Below, one piece after another: positions 52,567 to 60,530 of a stretch of 64,000 nt of DNA; position 1 is the first letter of the stretch, and each line of letters begins with the position of its first letter. The position numbers and the translations under genes are program-made. Source of the stretch: JBBRBB01 sp963830175 (GTDB lineage: Bacteria; Bacteroidota; Bacteroidia; Chitinophagales; Chitinophagaceae); contig CAWHKV010000009.1 of NCBI GenBank assembly GCA_963830175.1, positions 496,001 to 560,000 on the forward strand, read 5' to 3'. The notes below the pieces were generated by a model, which saw only the letters and a program-made list of their open reading frames with translations, searched no databases and was not told the origin of the DNA.

Positions 52567-53265
52567 CTAGAGATCACCGAGCTGTGGCCTGATAATAATA
52601 TCCTCAACACATGCCTGGGGCGATAAATTTGCAGCAGTGAATATCAGTTCCGCAATGTCGTTAGCTTCCATTATTCTTTGCGGATTAACGCCGCTTCCAC
52701 TCCAGGAGTCGGTATATACAGCACCCGGTAAAACGGCAGTTACTTTAATGTTATGTGGCTTCATTTCTTCACGCAGGTTTTTAGAAAATCCATACAATGC
52801 AAACTTGCTAATGCTGTAGCTTCCGCCATTGGCATATGCATGTAACGATGCAATTGAACAGATATTAAAAACATGCCCTTTTTTGGCTGCTGTCATGCGT
52901 GGTAATAAGGCGCGGGTTAGGTGGTACGCACTAAAAAGATTTACATCAAGCATTTGCTGTAACAACCCATCATCCTCATTAAACACGCTTCCTGGTAAAA
53001 ACTGCCCTGCATTGTTTACAAGAATACTGGGTGTTGCCTTTTCCAAACACCAACCTGCAAATTTTTCTACCTCTTTTTTATCACTTACATCAGTCGCAAG
53101 TGCATGAATTATACAACCGGGAAATTTGGTTGTTAAATCATCTGCAAGGTGATAAAGGTCTACCTCATTTCTTGCACACACAAAAAGTGTGTTACCGGCA
53201 GATGCAAATTTTTCAGCAATAGCTTTTCCCAAACCTTTTGTAGCGCCCGTTATTACAACATGCAT
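52567..53265 (-). CDS. Short-chain dehydrogenase/reductase
   Basis: The ATG at 53265 gives 232 residues with the classical SDR layout: ITGATKGLGKAIAEKF (cofactor loop), LVNNAGQF, and catalytic SYSISKFAL (Tyr and Lys). CARNEVD after strand 2 is compatible with NADP(H). The substrate is unknown. A longer frame to 53271 would need a TTG start. Confidence 0.85.
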   Translation of the reverse strand: MHVVITGATKGLGKAIAEKFASAGNTLFVCARNEVDLYHLADDLTTKFPGCIIHALATDVSDKKEVEKFAGWCLEKATPSILVNNAGQFLPGSVFNEDDGLLQQMLDVNLFSAYHLTRALLPRMTAAKKGHVFNICSIASLHAYANGGSYSISKFALYGFSKNLREEMKPHNIKVTAVLPGAVYTDSWSGSGVNPQRIMEANDIAELIFTAANLSPQACVEDIIIRPQLGDL

Positions 53266-53326
53266 AATCAATGGTTAAATAATATTTATCAAAAATAAAC
53301 GAATACGTTTTAGTAATGCTATGCAG

Positions 53327-53334
53327 TAATTTTG
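53327..53334 (+). promoter_or_regulatory. -7 promoter element of the msrC-like gene
   Basis: TAATTTTG is an exact TAnnTTTG match. It ends 8 nt before the ATG at 53343, the expected ancestral start. Confidence 0.6.
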
Positions 53335-53385
53335 CATGCATTATGGCAGAAGATTTATTAATTGTATCCGGCACAAAAAAAAGAT

Positions 53386-53817
53386 ATGTATGAATCTGTA
53401 ATTCCGCAGATCAAAGCATTGCTAACAGGTGAAGACGACCTGGTTGCCAATTTAGCGAATGTTTGCGCTGCATTAAAAGAACAATTTAATTGGTTATGGG
53501 TAGGTTTTTACCTTGTAAAAAACGATGAATTGGTTTTGGGACCTTTCCAGGGCCCCGTGGCATGTACCCGCATTAAAAAAGGCAGGGGCGTTTGTGGTGC
53601 ATCCTGGCAACAGGCAGCAACACTTATTGTGGATGATGTAGAAAAGTTCCCCGGGCACATAGCCTGTAGCAGTGCATCGCGATCAGAAATTGTTGTACCC
53701 CTTTTTAAACAGGAAGCGGTTGTTGGCGTGCTCGATGTTGACAGCAGGGCGCTTGCCACTTTCGATGAAACGGATAAAAAATATCTGGAACAAATAGTAT
53801 CTATGATTATTATTTAA
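53386..53817 (+). CDS. msrC: GAF-domain free methionine-R-sulfoxide reductase
   Basis: The protein shows the fRMsr pattern ANLANVCAALKEQFNWLWVGF, GPFQGPVACTRIKKGRGVCGASW and GHIACSSASRSEIVVPLF, including the three Cys positions of the YebR family. It reduces free methionine-R-sulfoxide. The expected N-terminus starts at the ATG at 53343 (MAEDLLIVSGTKK), but an A8 run (53375-53382) shifts the frame by one base. Seven A residues would restore GTKKDMYESV. With the sequence as given, translation must begin at 53386 or at a TTG at 53362, losing a short, probably non-catalytic N-terminus. Confidence 0.85.
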   Translation: MYESVIPQIKALLTGEDDLVANLANVCAALKEQFNWLWVGFYLVKNDELVLGPFQGPVACTRIKKGRGVCGASWQQAATLIVDDVEKFPGHIACSSASRSEIVVPLFKQEAVVGVLDVDSRALATFDETDKKYLEQIVSMIII

Positions 53818-54474
53818 CTATGCCTCTTTGAACGATGCAAGTACTGTGATGCCGCCTTTTACAATATCATTCATTTGAACTTTTATGTTGGCGTTTAATG
53901 GCAACAATACATCGACCCTGCTACCAAATTTTATAAAACCCATTTCGGTAGACTGAATTAGTTTATCACCCGGAGTTACATAATTAACTATGCGTTTAGC
54001 AACGGCGCCTGCAATTTGCTTAACCAGGAGTATACCCTTTTCATTTTCTATTACCACGCAGTGACGCTCATTTTCAGTAGATGATTTAGGATGCCATGCA
54101 ACAAGGTATTTTCCTTTGTGGTACTGGCTATACAGCGCTATACCCGACACAGGGTTCCTGTTAATATGCACATTAAGCGGGCTCATAAAAATGCTAACCT
54201 GTATTCTTTTGTCTTTGAAATATTCCACATCAAATATTTCTTCAATGGTAACTACCTTTCCGTCAGCCGGGGCAACTATATCATTTTCACCACTTACCCA
54301 AATTCGTTTTGGGGAACGAAAAAAGGAGATGATAAACAGGAATAAAGCCAGCGTTATTATAAAAATTATTCCGCAAATCACTTCATTAAATAACTGGAAG
54401 GCTATAAGATTAATAACAACCAATATTCCCGCAGCAATACCTATTGACTTGTATCCTTCTTTGTGAATCGTCAT
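53818..54474 (-). CDS. psd: Phosphatidylserine decarboxylase
   Basis: This 218-residue membrane protein has two N-terminal helices and a compact catalytic domain. The self-cleavage site appears as FIKFGSRVDVLLP, where Gly-Ser generates the pyruvoyl group in the short (archaetidylserine-like) Psd class. APADGKVVTIEE, VSIFMSPLNVHINRNPVSG and HYH-equivalent YHKGKYLVAWHPKS are conserved. It makes phosphatidylethanolamine. It is downstream of cdsA on the same strand, so lipid synthesis genes are grouped. Confidence 0.9.
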   Translation of the reverse strand: MTIHKEGYKSIGIAAGILVVINLIAFQLFNEVICGIIFIITLALFLFIISFFRSPKRIWVSGENDIVAPADGKVVTIEEIFDVEYFKDKRIQVSIFMSPLNVHINRNPVSGIALYSQYHKGKYLVAWHPKSSTENERHCVVIENEKGILLVKQIAGAVAKRIVNYVTPGDKLIQSTEMGFIKFGSRVDVLLPLNANIKVQMNDIVKGGITVLASFKEA

Positions 54475-54548
54475 AATTTTAAATGTGCTTCAAAGATAAT
54501 GGAGAACGCTTTATTTGCATGGTATTGAAAGCTGTAGGAATAACTTCA

Positions 54549-55433
54549 TTACACACCTGATAGTAATAATTTAGCAAACAGCCAGGCTAAAGGTGTAGCA
54601 AGCAACAGTGAATCGAACCTGTCAAGAAAACCACCATGGCCAGGCAAAATGCTACCACTGTCTTTTATACCTGCCATTCGTTTTAATTTGCTTTCAAGCA
54701 GGTCGCCGAATGTACCGGCGATAACGGTTACAGTGCATAAACCTATAAGCGGCAATACATCTGTGTATAGGAAAATTTTACCTGCAACAGTAACTACTGT
54801 AATGGCAAGTATTGCTCCGCCAAGGGTTCCTTCCCAGGTTTTGTTCGGTGATATTTTAGAAAGGGGAGTTTTTCCAAAAAACGACCCGACTATGTACGCC
54901 ATGGTATCATTGATCCATAAGGTGGCTATAATAGTTACAGGGATTATCCACCCCAGGTCCATGGCAAATGATGAACCTTCAAAAACTGAACCTTCGGTAC
55001 GTAGCGCAATTAGTAAAGCCAAACTTACAGAGATGTATAACAATCCCATTAAAGAATAACCGAGCATTTTTGTGTTGAAGTTTTTATTTTGTACAACCTC
55101 TACAAGTGGCAGGGCAATAACAAGAATATACATTAGCCATAATCCTACCTCGTTCAGTAACACACTACCAATGCTGTAATGTGTATCAGTCATCCAAAGC
55201 AATAACCCGCAACCCGCAACAATCACTGCGTACTTGTGAAAAACGGTAATGTGTTTGTAATCTTCATCTATTTTCCCCATTACCTGTTGAAATTCTATCC
55301 AACAGCCAATATGAATGATGAGAAAGAGAATAAGGAAGCTCCAGTGATTCCAAAGCAAACCTGTAAGCATAACGGCTGTAAAAAAGATAGCAGTAAATGC
55401 TCTTGTTTTAAATGCTTTTGAATTAAAGGCCAT
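54549..55433 (-). CDS. cdsA: Phosphatidate cytidylyltransferase
   Basis: The 294-residue protein with about eight membrane helices makes CDP-diacylglycerol. The CdsA signature is present near the C-terminus as LKRMAGIKDSGSILPGHGGF followed by LDRFDS, and KISPNKTWEGTLGG lies before it. It lies 74 nt upstream of psd on the same strand and follows a DUF2007 gene. Confidence 0.94.
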   Translation of the reverse strand: MAFNSKAFKTRAFTAIFFTAVMLTGLLWNHWSFLILFLIIHIGCWIEFQQVMGKIDEDYKHITVFHKYAVIVAGCGLLLWMTDTHYSIGSVLLNEVGLWLMYILVIALPLVEVVQNKNFNTKMLGYSLMGLLYISVSLALLIALRTEGSVFEGSSFAMDLGWIIPVTIIATLWINDTMAYIVGSFFGKTPLSKISPNKTWEGTLGGAILAITVVTVAGKIFLYTDVLPLIGLCTVTVIAGTFGDLLESKLKRMAGIKDSGSILPGHGGFLDRFDSLLLATPLAWLFAKLLLSGV

Positions 55434-55474
55434 TCAATTCGTTTTTGATATAGCGGGGTATAGAGTGCAGATCG

Positions 55475-55681
55475 TTAATTGAGCTGATCGTTATCTATAA
55501 GTTTGCGGGCAATTTCAACGTGATGTTCAGGCACAAAGATTTCAAGGTCACCGAAGTTCACGTAGCTGCTGTCAAGCTTATTCAATATTACCACTGCTAC
55601 GCTGTTTTCTTCCAGCATGCCTTTTATAATGTTTGCGCGTGTATAATCCCGGGTCATGTAAATTTTAGTCCAGCCTTTCAA
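55475..55681 (-). CDS. DUF2007 family protein
   Basis: The 68-residue protein reads KIYMTRDYTRANIIKGMLEENSVAVVILNKLDSSYVNFGDLEIFV, the usual pattern of DUF2007 (putative signal-transducing PII-like fold). The function is unknown. It lies 41 nt upstream of cdsA. Confidence 0.85.
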   Translation of the reverse strand: MKGWTKIYMTRDYTRANIIKGMLEENSVAVVILNKLDSSYVNFGDLEIFVPEHHVEIARKLIDNDQLN

Positions 55682-55723
55682 TAGTTAAATGCTTTAGATG
55701 TAAAAATATTTAATTTAAAACTT

Positions 55724-57682
55724 TTATGGCAGTTTGTACTTTTTCTTTAATGCCTCACATGTATTTTTTACAGTGGCTTCCAAAGGTGTGAATGAAAAAC
55801 CTGGTAAAGCTTCAAGTATTTTATTGTTATTGTAATGTACTATTTCAAGGGCCGTTTCTGCTGTCTCCTTTGTTATAAATGGGGTCTTGCCGGTAAACAA
55901 ACTTTTTACTTTTTCAAGGCGCCACACAATGGCAGCGATGGTTGGGGTAACTTTTTTATGCGGTGGTTTTTTATTAAAGTGTTTGGCTATAAGAAACAAC
56001 AATTCCTTAAAAGAAGCATCAGCAGAATTTACGATAAACCTTTGCGCTGAAATATGACTTTCCATCAACAAAACCATAATATTTACCAGGTCAGTTAAAT
56101 CCGTAAAACCTGTAACACCTTCTGAATACCAGGGAAATTCTTTGTACGCGCTTTTAAAAATTTCGGTGCTTCCAGTATCCCAATTGCCGGCTCCCAAAAT
56201 AATTGAAGGATTAACTATCACTGCATTTAAACCTTCCCCGATGCCGCGCCATACCTCCATTTCAGCCAAAAACTTGCTTTTGCCATATTCACTGTTGCCT
56301 GTAGCCTCATGCCAATGCATGGTCTCATCAATTAAAACATCTTTTCCTGTTCTTCCCAAAGCGGCAACCGAACTTACATAAAGCAATTTTTGAATGTTGC
56401 TGTTTATGCAGGCGTTAACCACGTTGGCGGTTCCCTCAACATTGGTTTTATATAACAGGTCTTTTTGTTTGGGATCGAAAGAAACGATGGCAGCACAATG
56501 ATAAACCTGGTCAACCCCGTTCAGGGCATCTTCCATGGATACGATGTCCAATATATCGCCCTGTACCCAATCAACCTTTTCAGCATCCTTAAAATCGGGA
56601 ATGAAAGTCCGGTATAATGCTCTTACAGTTTGTCCATCAGCAACCAATTGCTGTACCAGGTGGCTGCCCACAAGCCCGGAGGCGCCGGTAACGAGTATAG
56701 TTTTAACTTGTTCCGACATGTTTATTCCCCGGGTAGAATTTGTTTGTTCATCATAATCACCCCGGGCATACCTTTTCAAATTATACATTGAGGTAACCAC
56801 TTCACTTTCACGCTTAAATATTTTGAAAACAAAAACCAGGAAAACAAGGGCAATCAGCCCGTAATACAGGGGAAAGCTTTCGTCAAGCATATCAGGAGTT
56901 AGCTTGCCCGCACGGCTTAGCGCATACATCTGCGTAACCGCAAAGGCATTATTCAAAAAATGCGCGGCAATTGCCAGCCACAGGCTGCCGCTGAAATAAA
57001 AGATATAGCCAAGCATAATACCTAAAAAAAGGCGGGGAAGAAAACCATAAAACGATAAATGAATAATGCTGAAAAATACACTGGTAATTATTATTCCGGC
57101 AAGTGCGCTACGGGTAACCTGGGTGGTAACCTGTTGCAGGCAGCCCCTGAAAAACATTTCTTCGAACAACGCGGGTAAAAAAGCAAGAATGACCAATCCA
57201 AGCAAATAATCCCCGGTAGTCTTCATGCTGGTAAGGGCTATTACCTGCTTATTGTATTCTTCTTCCAAACCTTTAAAATAGGCTGTGAGGTCTTTGCTTA
57301 CGGGAATAAGCTGGTTTATTTCACCTAACGTACCGCTCACGAACAAAGCTGCAAACACTATACCTACCACCAGAAAAACCTGTTTACCGCTTGGTGCAAG
57401 GTGAAACCCCATGTATGTAAATGGTTTTTTTCTTGTAATTATCCCGAATAATAATGCAGGCACAGCCATAAAGAAGAAGGTGCCGATAAATTGTAAAAAG
57501 CGCGATAAGTTTATGTTTTCAGGCTTCATCAACACTTCGCCTAATTGTGAAAGCGGCTCATCTAAATATATGTTCGCCATAAACAGCGTGAACATAGAAC
57601 CGAAGATTATTCCACCGCCAACCAACCCCAGTAAAATAGCCAGTTGAGACATGGGAGAGAATCGCGATGATGGTGTGATCAT
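55724..57682 (-). CDS. CPBP intramembrane protease fused to NAD-dependent epimerase/dehydratase
   Basis: The 652-residue reading frame joins two families. Residues 1-290 have about eight membrane helices and the CPBP (CAAX-like) motifs EEMFFRG (174-180), FSIIHLS and HFLNNAF. From Met322 (ATG at 56719) a soluble extended SDR begins: TILVTGASGLVGSHL, then YGKSKFLAE with the catalytic Tyr and Lys. The linker has ACC-CGG-GGA-ATA-AAC-ATG. Removing one base from the GGGG run (56727-56730, + strand CCCC) would end the protease at TAA two bases before that ATG. The fusion may therefore be a single-base artefact. Confidence 0.8.
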   Translation of the reverse strand: MITPSSRFSPMSQLAILLGLVGGGIIFGSMFTLFMANIYLDEPLSQLGEVLMKPENINLSRFLQFIGTFFFMAVPALLFGIITRKKPFTYMGFHLAPSGKQVFLVVGIVFAALFVSGTLGEINQLIPVSKDLTAYFKGLEEEYNKQVIALTSMKTTGDYLLGLVILAFLPALFEEMFFRGCLQQVTTQVTRSALAGIIITSVFFSIIHLSFYGFLPRLFLGIMLGYIFYFSGSLWLAIAAHFLNNAFAVTQMYALSRAGKLTPDMLDESFPLYYGLIALVFLVFVFKIFKRESEVVTSMYNLKRYARGDYDEQTNSTRGINMSEQVKTILVTGASGLVGSHLVQQLVADGQTVRALYRTFIPDFKDAEKVDWVQGDILDIVSMEDALNGVDQVYHCAAIVSFDPKQKDLLYKTNVEGTANVVNACINSNIQKLLYVSSVAALGRTGKDVLIDETMHWHEATGNSEYGKSKFLAEMEVWRGIGEGLNAVIVNPSIILGAGNWDTGSTEIFKSAYKEFPWYSEGVTGFTDLTDLVNIMVLLMESHISAQRFIVNSADASFKELLFLIAKHFNKKPPHKKVTPTIAAIVWRLEKVKSLFTGKTPFITKETAETALEIVHYNNNKILEALPGFSFTPLEATVKNTCEALKKKYKLP

Positions 57683-57703
57683 GTTTCAATAAAATAAGTG
57701 GTG

Positions 57704-57711
57704 TAAATTTG
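57704..57711 (+). promoter_or_regulatory. Possible -7 element of dusB
   Basis: TAAATTTG matches TAnnTTTG and lies 84 nt before the dusB ATG in the divergent spacer. Confidence 0.4.
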
Positions 57712-57795
57712 TGGCTTCAAAAATAGCCGACATAAGGCAGAAGCATGGCTTTAGCCGTAATTTTTTATGATACTGCTATGCCATGATAATCAACC

Positions 57796-58830
57796 ATGAT
57801 AAAAATAGGAAACATAACATTGCCCGATTTTCCGTTGTTGCTGGCGCCAATGGAAGATGTAAGCGACCCGCCTTTTCGTGCGGTGTGTAAACTGAATGGG
57901 GCTGATATGATGTACACTGAATTCATCAGCAGTGAGGGGTTGATACGCGATGCCATAAAAAGCAGGCAAAAGCTTGACATATTTGAAGAAGAGCGCCCCG
58001 TGGGCATACAAATATTCGGCGGTGATGAAGAAGCTATGGCGCTCAGCGCGAAAATTGTTGAAACCGTTCAGCCCGACCTGCTCGATATCAATTATGGCTG
58101 CCCGGTAAAAAAGGTTGTTACCAAGGGTGCAGGCGCCGCCGTTTTAAAAGATATAGATCTGATGGTTCGCCTCACCCGTGCCGTTGTGCGGTCAACAAGT
58201 TTGCCTGTTACCGTAAAAACCCGCCTGGGCTGGGATACCGAAACCATAAATATTGTAGAAGTTGCCGAACGCCTGCAGGATGAGGGCATCCGGGCACTTG
58301 CCATACATGGTCGTACCCGTAGCCAGTTGTATAAAGGCGAGGCAGATTGGAGCCATATAGCCGAAGTAAAAAATAACCCGCGCATTCAAATCCCCATTTT
58401 TGGCAATGGAGATGTAGACTCTCCCGAAAAAGCCTTGGAATATAAGAACCGCTATGGCGTGGATGGTATTATGATTGGTCGTGCCGCCATTGGCTATCCA
58501 TGGATATTTAACGAGATCAAACATTTTCTAAACACTGGTGAACACCGGCAGCCGCCCGCAATTGAAGAAAGGGTTCAGGTTATACAAACGCACCTGCGCC
58601 GTTCGGTAGAATGGAAAGGAAGTATTGCAGGCATCAATGAAATGAAGCGCCATTACGCCAACTACCTGAAGGGGTTACCAGACATAAAAGAATATAGAAA
58701 TAAACTGGTGCGTGCAAAAGAGGTGGAAGAAATAGAATACTTGTTGCAACAGGTAATCAACAGGTATGAAGGTTATACTTTTGAACGACGACGTATTAAT
58801 ATGGAGGCGATGGCTTATACATGCGGATAA
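57796..58830 (+). CDS. dusB: tRNA-dihydrouridine synthase
   Basis: The 344-residue FMN-dependent TIM-barrel enzyme reduces uridines in the tRNA D-loop. Dus motifs are LLAPMEDVSDPPFRAVCK, TEFISSEGL, INYGCPVKKVVTKGAGAAVL with the catalytic Cys, IHGRTRSQLYKGEADW and IFGNGDV. Overall it fits the DusB subgroup. The repeat copy begins 37 nt after its stop codon. Confidence 0.92.
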   Translation: MIKIGNITLPDFPLLLAPMEDVSDPPFRAVCKLNGADMMYTEFISSEGLIRDAIKSRQKLDIFEEERPVGIQIFGGDEEAMALSAKIVETVQPDLLDINYGCPVKKVVTKGAGAAVLKDIDLMVRLTRAVVRSTSLPVTVKTRLGWDTETINIVEVAERLQDEGIRALAIHGRTRSQLYKGEADWSHIAEVKNNPRIQIPIFGNGDVDSPEKALEYKNRYGVDGIMIGRAAIGYPWIFNEIKHFLNTGEHRQPPAIEERVQVIQTHLRRSVEWKGSIAGINEMKRHYANYLKGLPDIKEYRNKLVRAKEVEEIEYLLQQVINRYEGYTFERRRINMEAMAYTCG

Positions 58831-58866
58831 GTTTTTGTACCCGGCTTCAGAAAAAGTATTGTGCTT

Positions 58867-58886
58867 CCGTTGCGTCGCACACTTGT
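58867..58886 (+). repeat. Dispersed 3'-UTR repeat, copy 4
   Basis: CCGTTGCGTCGCACACTTGT. The core starts 40 nt after the dusB stop codon. The rest of the 244-nt spacer (58831-59074) is AT-rich, with no ORF or hairpin that I recognise. Confidence 0.75.
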
Positions 58887-59074
58887 ACGTTTAGAAAAGG
58901 TTCAGCACTGTTCGTTTCCTTTGTATCTGGATAAAAGAAATGAATAATCTCTTAAAGAAGTGATGGTCGATATTGCAACCAGAGAATAATACTATGTATC
59001 AAGGTGCATTTGTATCAAAAAAAAGGAATGAAACCTAAAATCAAACAGGTATCAATCCTATAATAATCTAAATT

Positions 59075-60188
59075 TTATTCATACACCAGGCGCGTGCATT
59101 TGCGTAGATAATCTTCTGAAACCTGTGCGCCAATACCGGGTGCTTCAGAAAGTTGCAGGGTAAAGTGGTCTTTAATTACCACGCCATTTTCTACAGCGTT
59201 TACCAGGTGGTTTAAATTATAGTCCATATCATGAAAAATAATATTGTCATGCGCACATGCAAAATGTGCATTGGCAGTAAGTGCCAGTGCAGATTCATCC
59301 ATCCCGCCCAACATGCATTGCATATTATTTTCAGCACATAACCTGGCTATTGCTGTTGCTTCCACCATACCACCGCTTTTAGCGAGTTTAATATTGATGT
59401 AATCACAAGCTTGCATGTCAATCAATACAGGCTGCATCATGAGCTGTAAAACACGCTTCATCAGCCATAATTTTTGTGTGGCTATGTTGTTTAATACGCT
59501 TCAGTCCGGCTATATCTAATTTATGATTTGGCTGTTCGCAGAATTGTATGTTTAATGCTTTAAGTGACTTTAGTACAGTGATTGCATTTTCCACGCTCCA
59601 TCCCTGGTTGGCATCAAGCCTGAGTGGAATTTCGTAACCGATAGCTTCTCTTATTCCCCTGATGATTTCAATGTCATGCGACGCACTATTGTTTTTGCCC
59701 ACTTTCACTTTTATGGCAATGGGGTTTTTTGCAGCAAGCAGTTTGGCATCGTCTGCCATGCGTTCGGGAGATTGAATATAAATGGTTTCATCAGAAATGA
59801 TTTCCTTTTTTCTCCCGCCTAAATATGCATACAGCGGCAAACCGGCAAATTGCGAAGCCACATCAAACAAGGCCATATCAAAAGCACTTTTGCATGTATA
59901 GTTAAAAGGAGCAAAGGCTTGTAAACTTTTCATTCTTTCCTCAATTGCCAGCGCATCTTTTTGCAGCAGCAATGCTGAAAAAGGTTTTGAAAGTGCCATG
60001 CATGTTGCCTGCGTTTCGCCAACGATCATAGGGAAGGGCGCGCCTTCACCCCAGCCTGTTATTCCTTCATCAGTATATATGCGCACTAAAAAATTTTCAG
60101 CAGCATCAATGGTTCCCAAAGAAATGCTGGTGGGCTTTGCAGGAATGGTATAAGCATACACTTCTATTTTTTTAATAATTGCCGGCAT
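59075..60188 (-). pseudogene. Dipeptide epimerase (enolase superfamily), frame-disrupted
   Basis: The ATG at 60188 (MPAIIKKIEVYAY) starts an L-Ala-D/L-Glu-epimerase-like protein with IKVKVG (catalytic Lys region), RLDANQGW and CEQP. After MADEACFTAHDA the frame runs into TGA (59418-59420). The continuation LIDMQACDYINIKLAKSGG, with the second catalytic Lys, is in the next frame. One extra base within about 59423-59433 (minus strand TGTATTG for TGTTTG) explains it. The enzyme epimerises Ala-Glu from peptidoglycan turnover; substrate specificity is inferred. Its start overlaps the stop of the next gene as TAATG. Confidence 0.85.
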
Positions 60189-60427
60189 TACGCTTTTTTT
60201 GGTGTTCTTAAAAATGCAATAAGAGAAACAAATGTCCAAACAGCTTCTAATATAATAAACGGGTAATAATTGATAAGCCAGGAGGCATAACAGGCAAGGG
60301 CGGCACCAATAACATTTAATCCAAAATATAGTTTTCCGCTATTGGATATCATTTTAAATGTTGCAGCGAAATAGGCAATCAGAATCAGACCCACACCAAG
60401 TGTCCCGATCAAATCGTTTGTGTGCAT
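60188..60427 (-). CDS. Small membrane protein, CBU_0592 family
   Basis: The 79-residue protein has three membrane helices: LIGTLGVGLILIAYFAATFK, LYFGLNVIGAALACYASWL and IILEAVWTFVSLIAFL. The conserved pattern (GxGxxLIAYF, N-x-x-GA, ILExxW) fits the CBU_0592 family, with no known function. Its stop overlaps the epimerase start (TAATG), so translation is coupled. Confidence 0.78.
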   Translation of the reverse strand: MHTNDLIGTLGVGLILIAYFAATFKMISNSGKLYFGLNVIGAALACYASWLINYYPFIILEAVWTFVSLIAFLRTPKKA

Positions 60428-60530
60428 ATATAATTTTAAAATTTAAATGTAGTTTATTGGTATAAAATGCAATCAATTATTGCTTCAAAGTGGTGCACAT
60501 AGTTTAAATACTTTTACATAAACAAATGGT

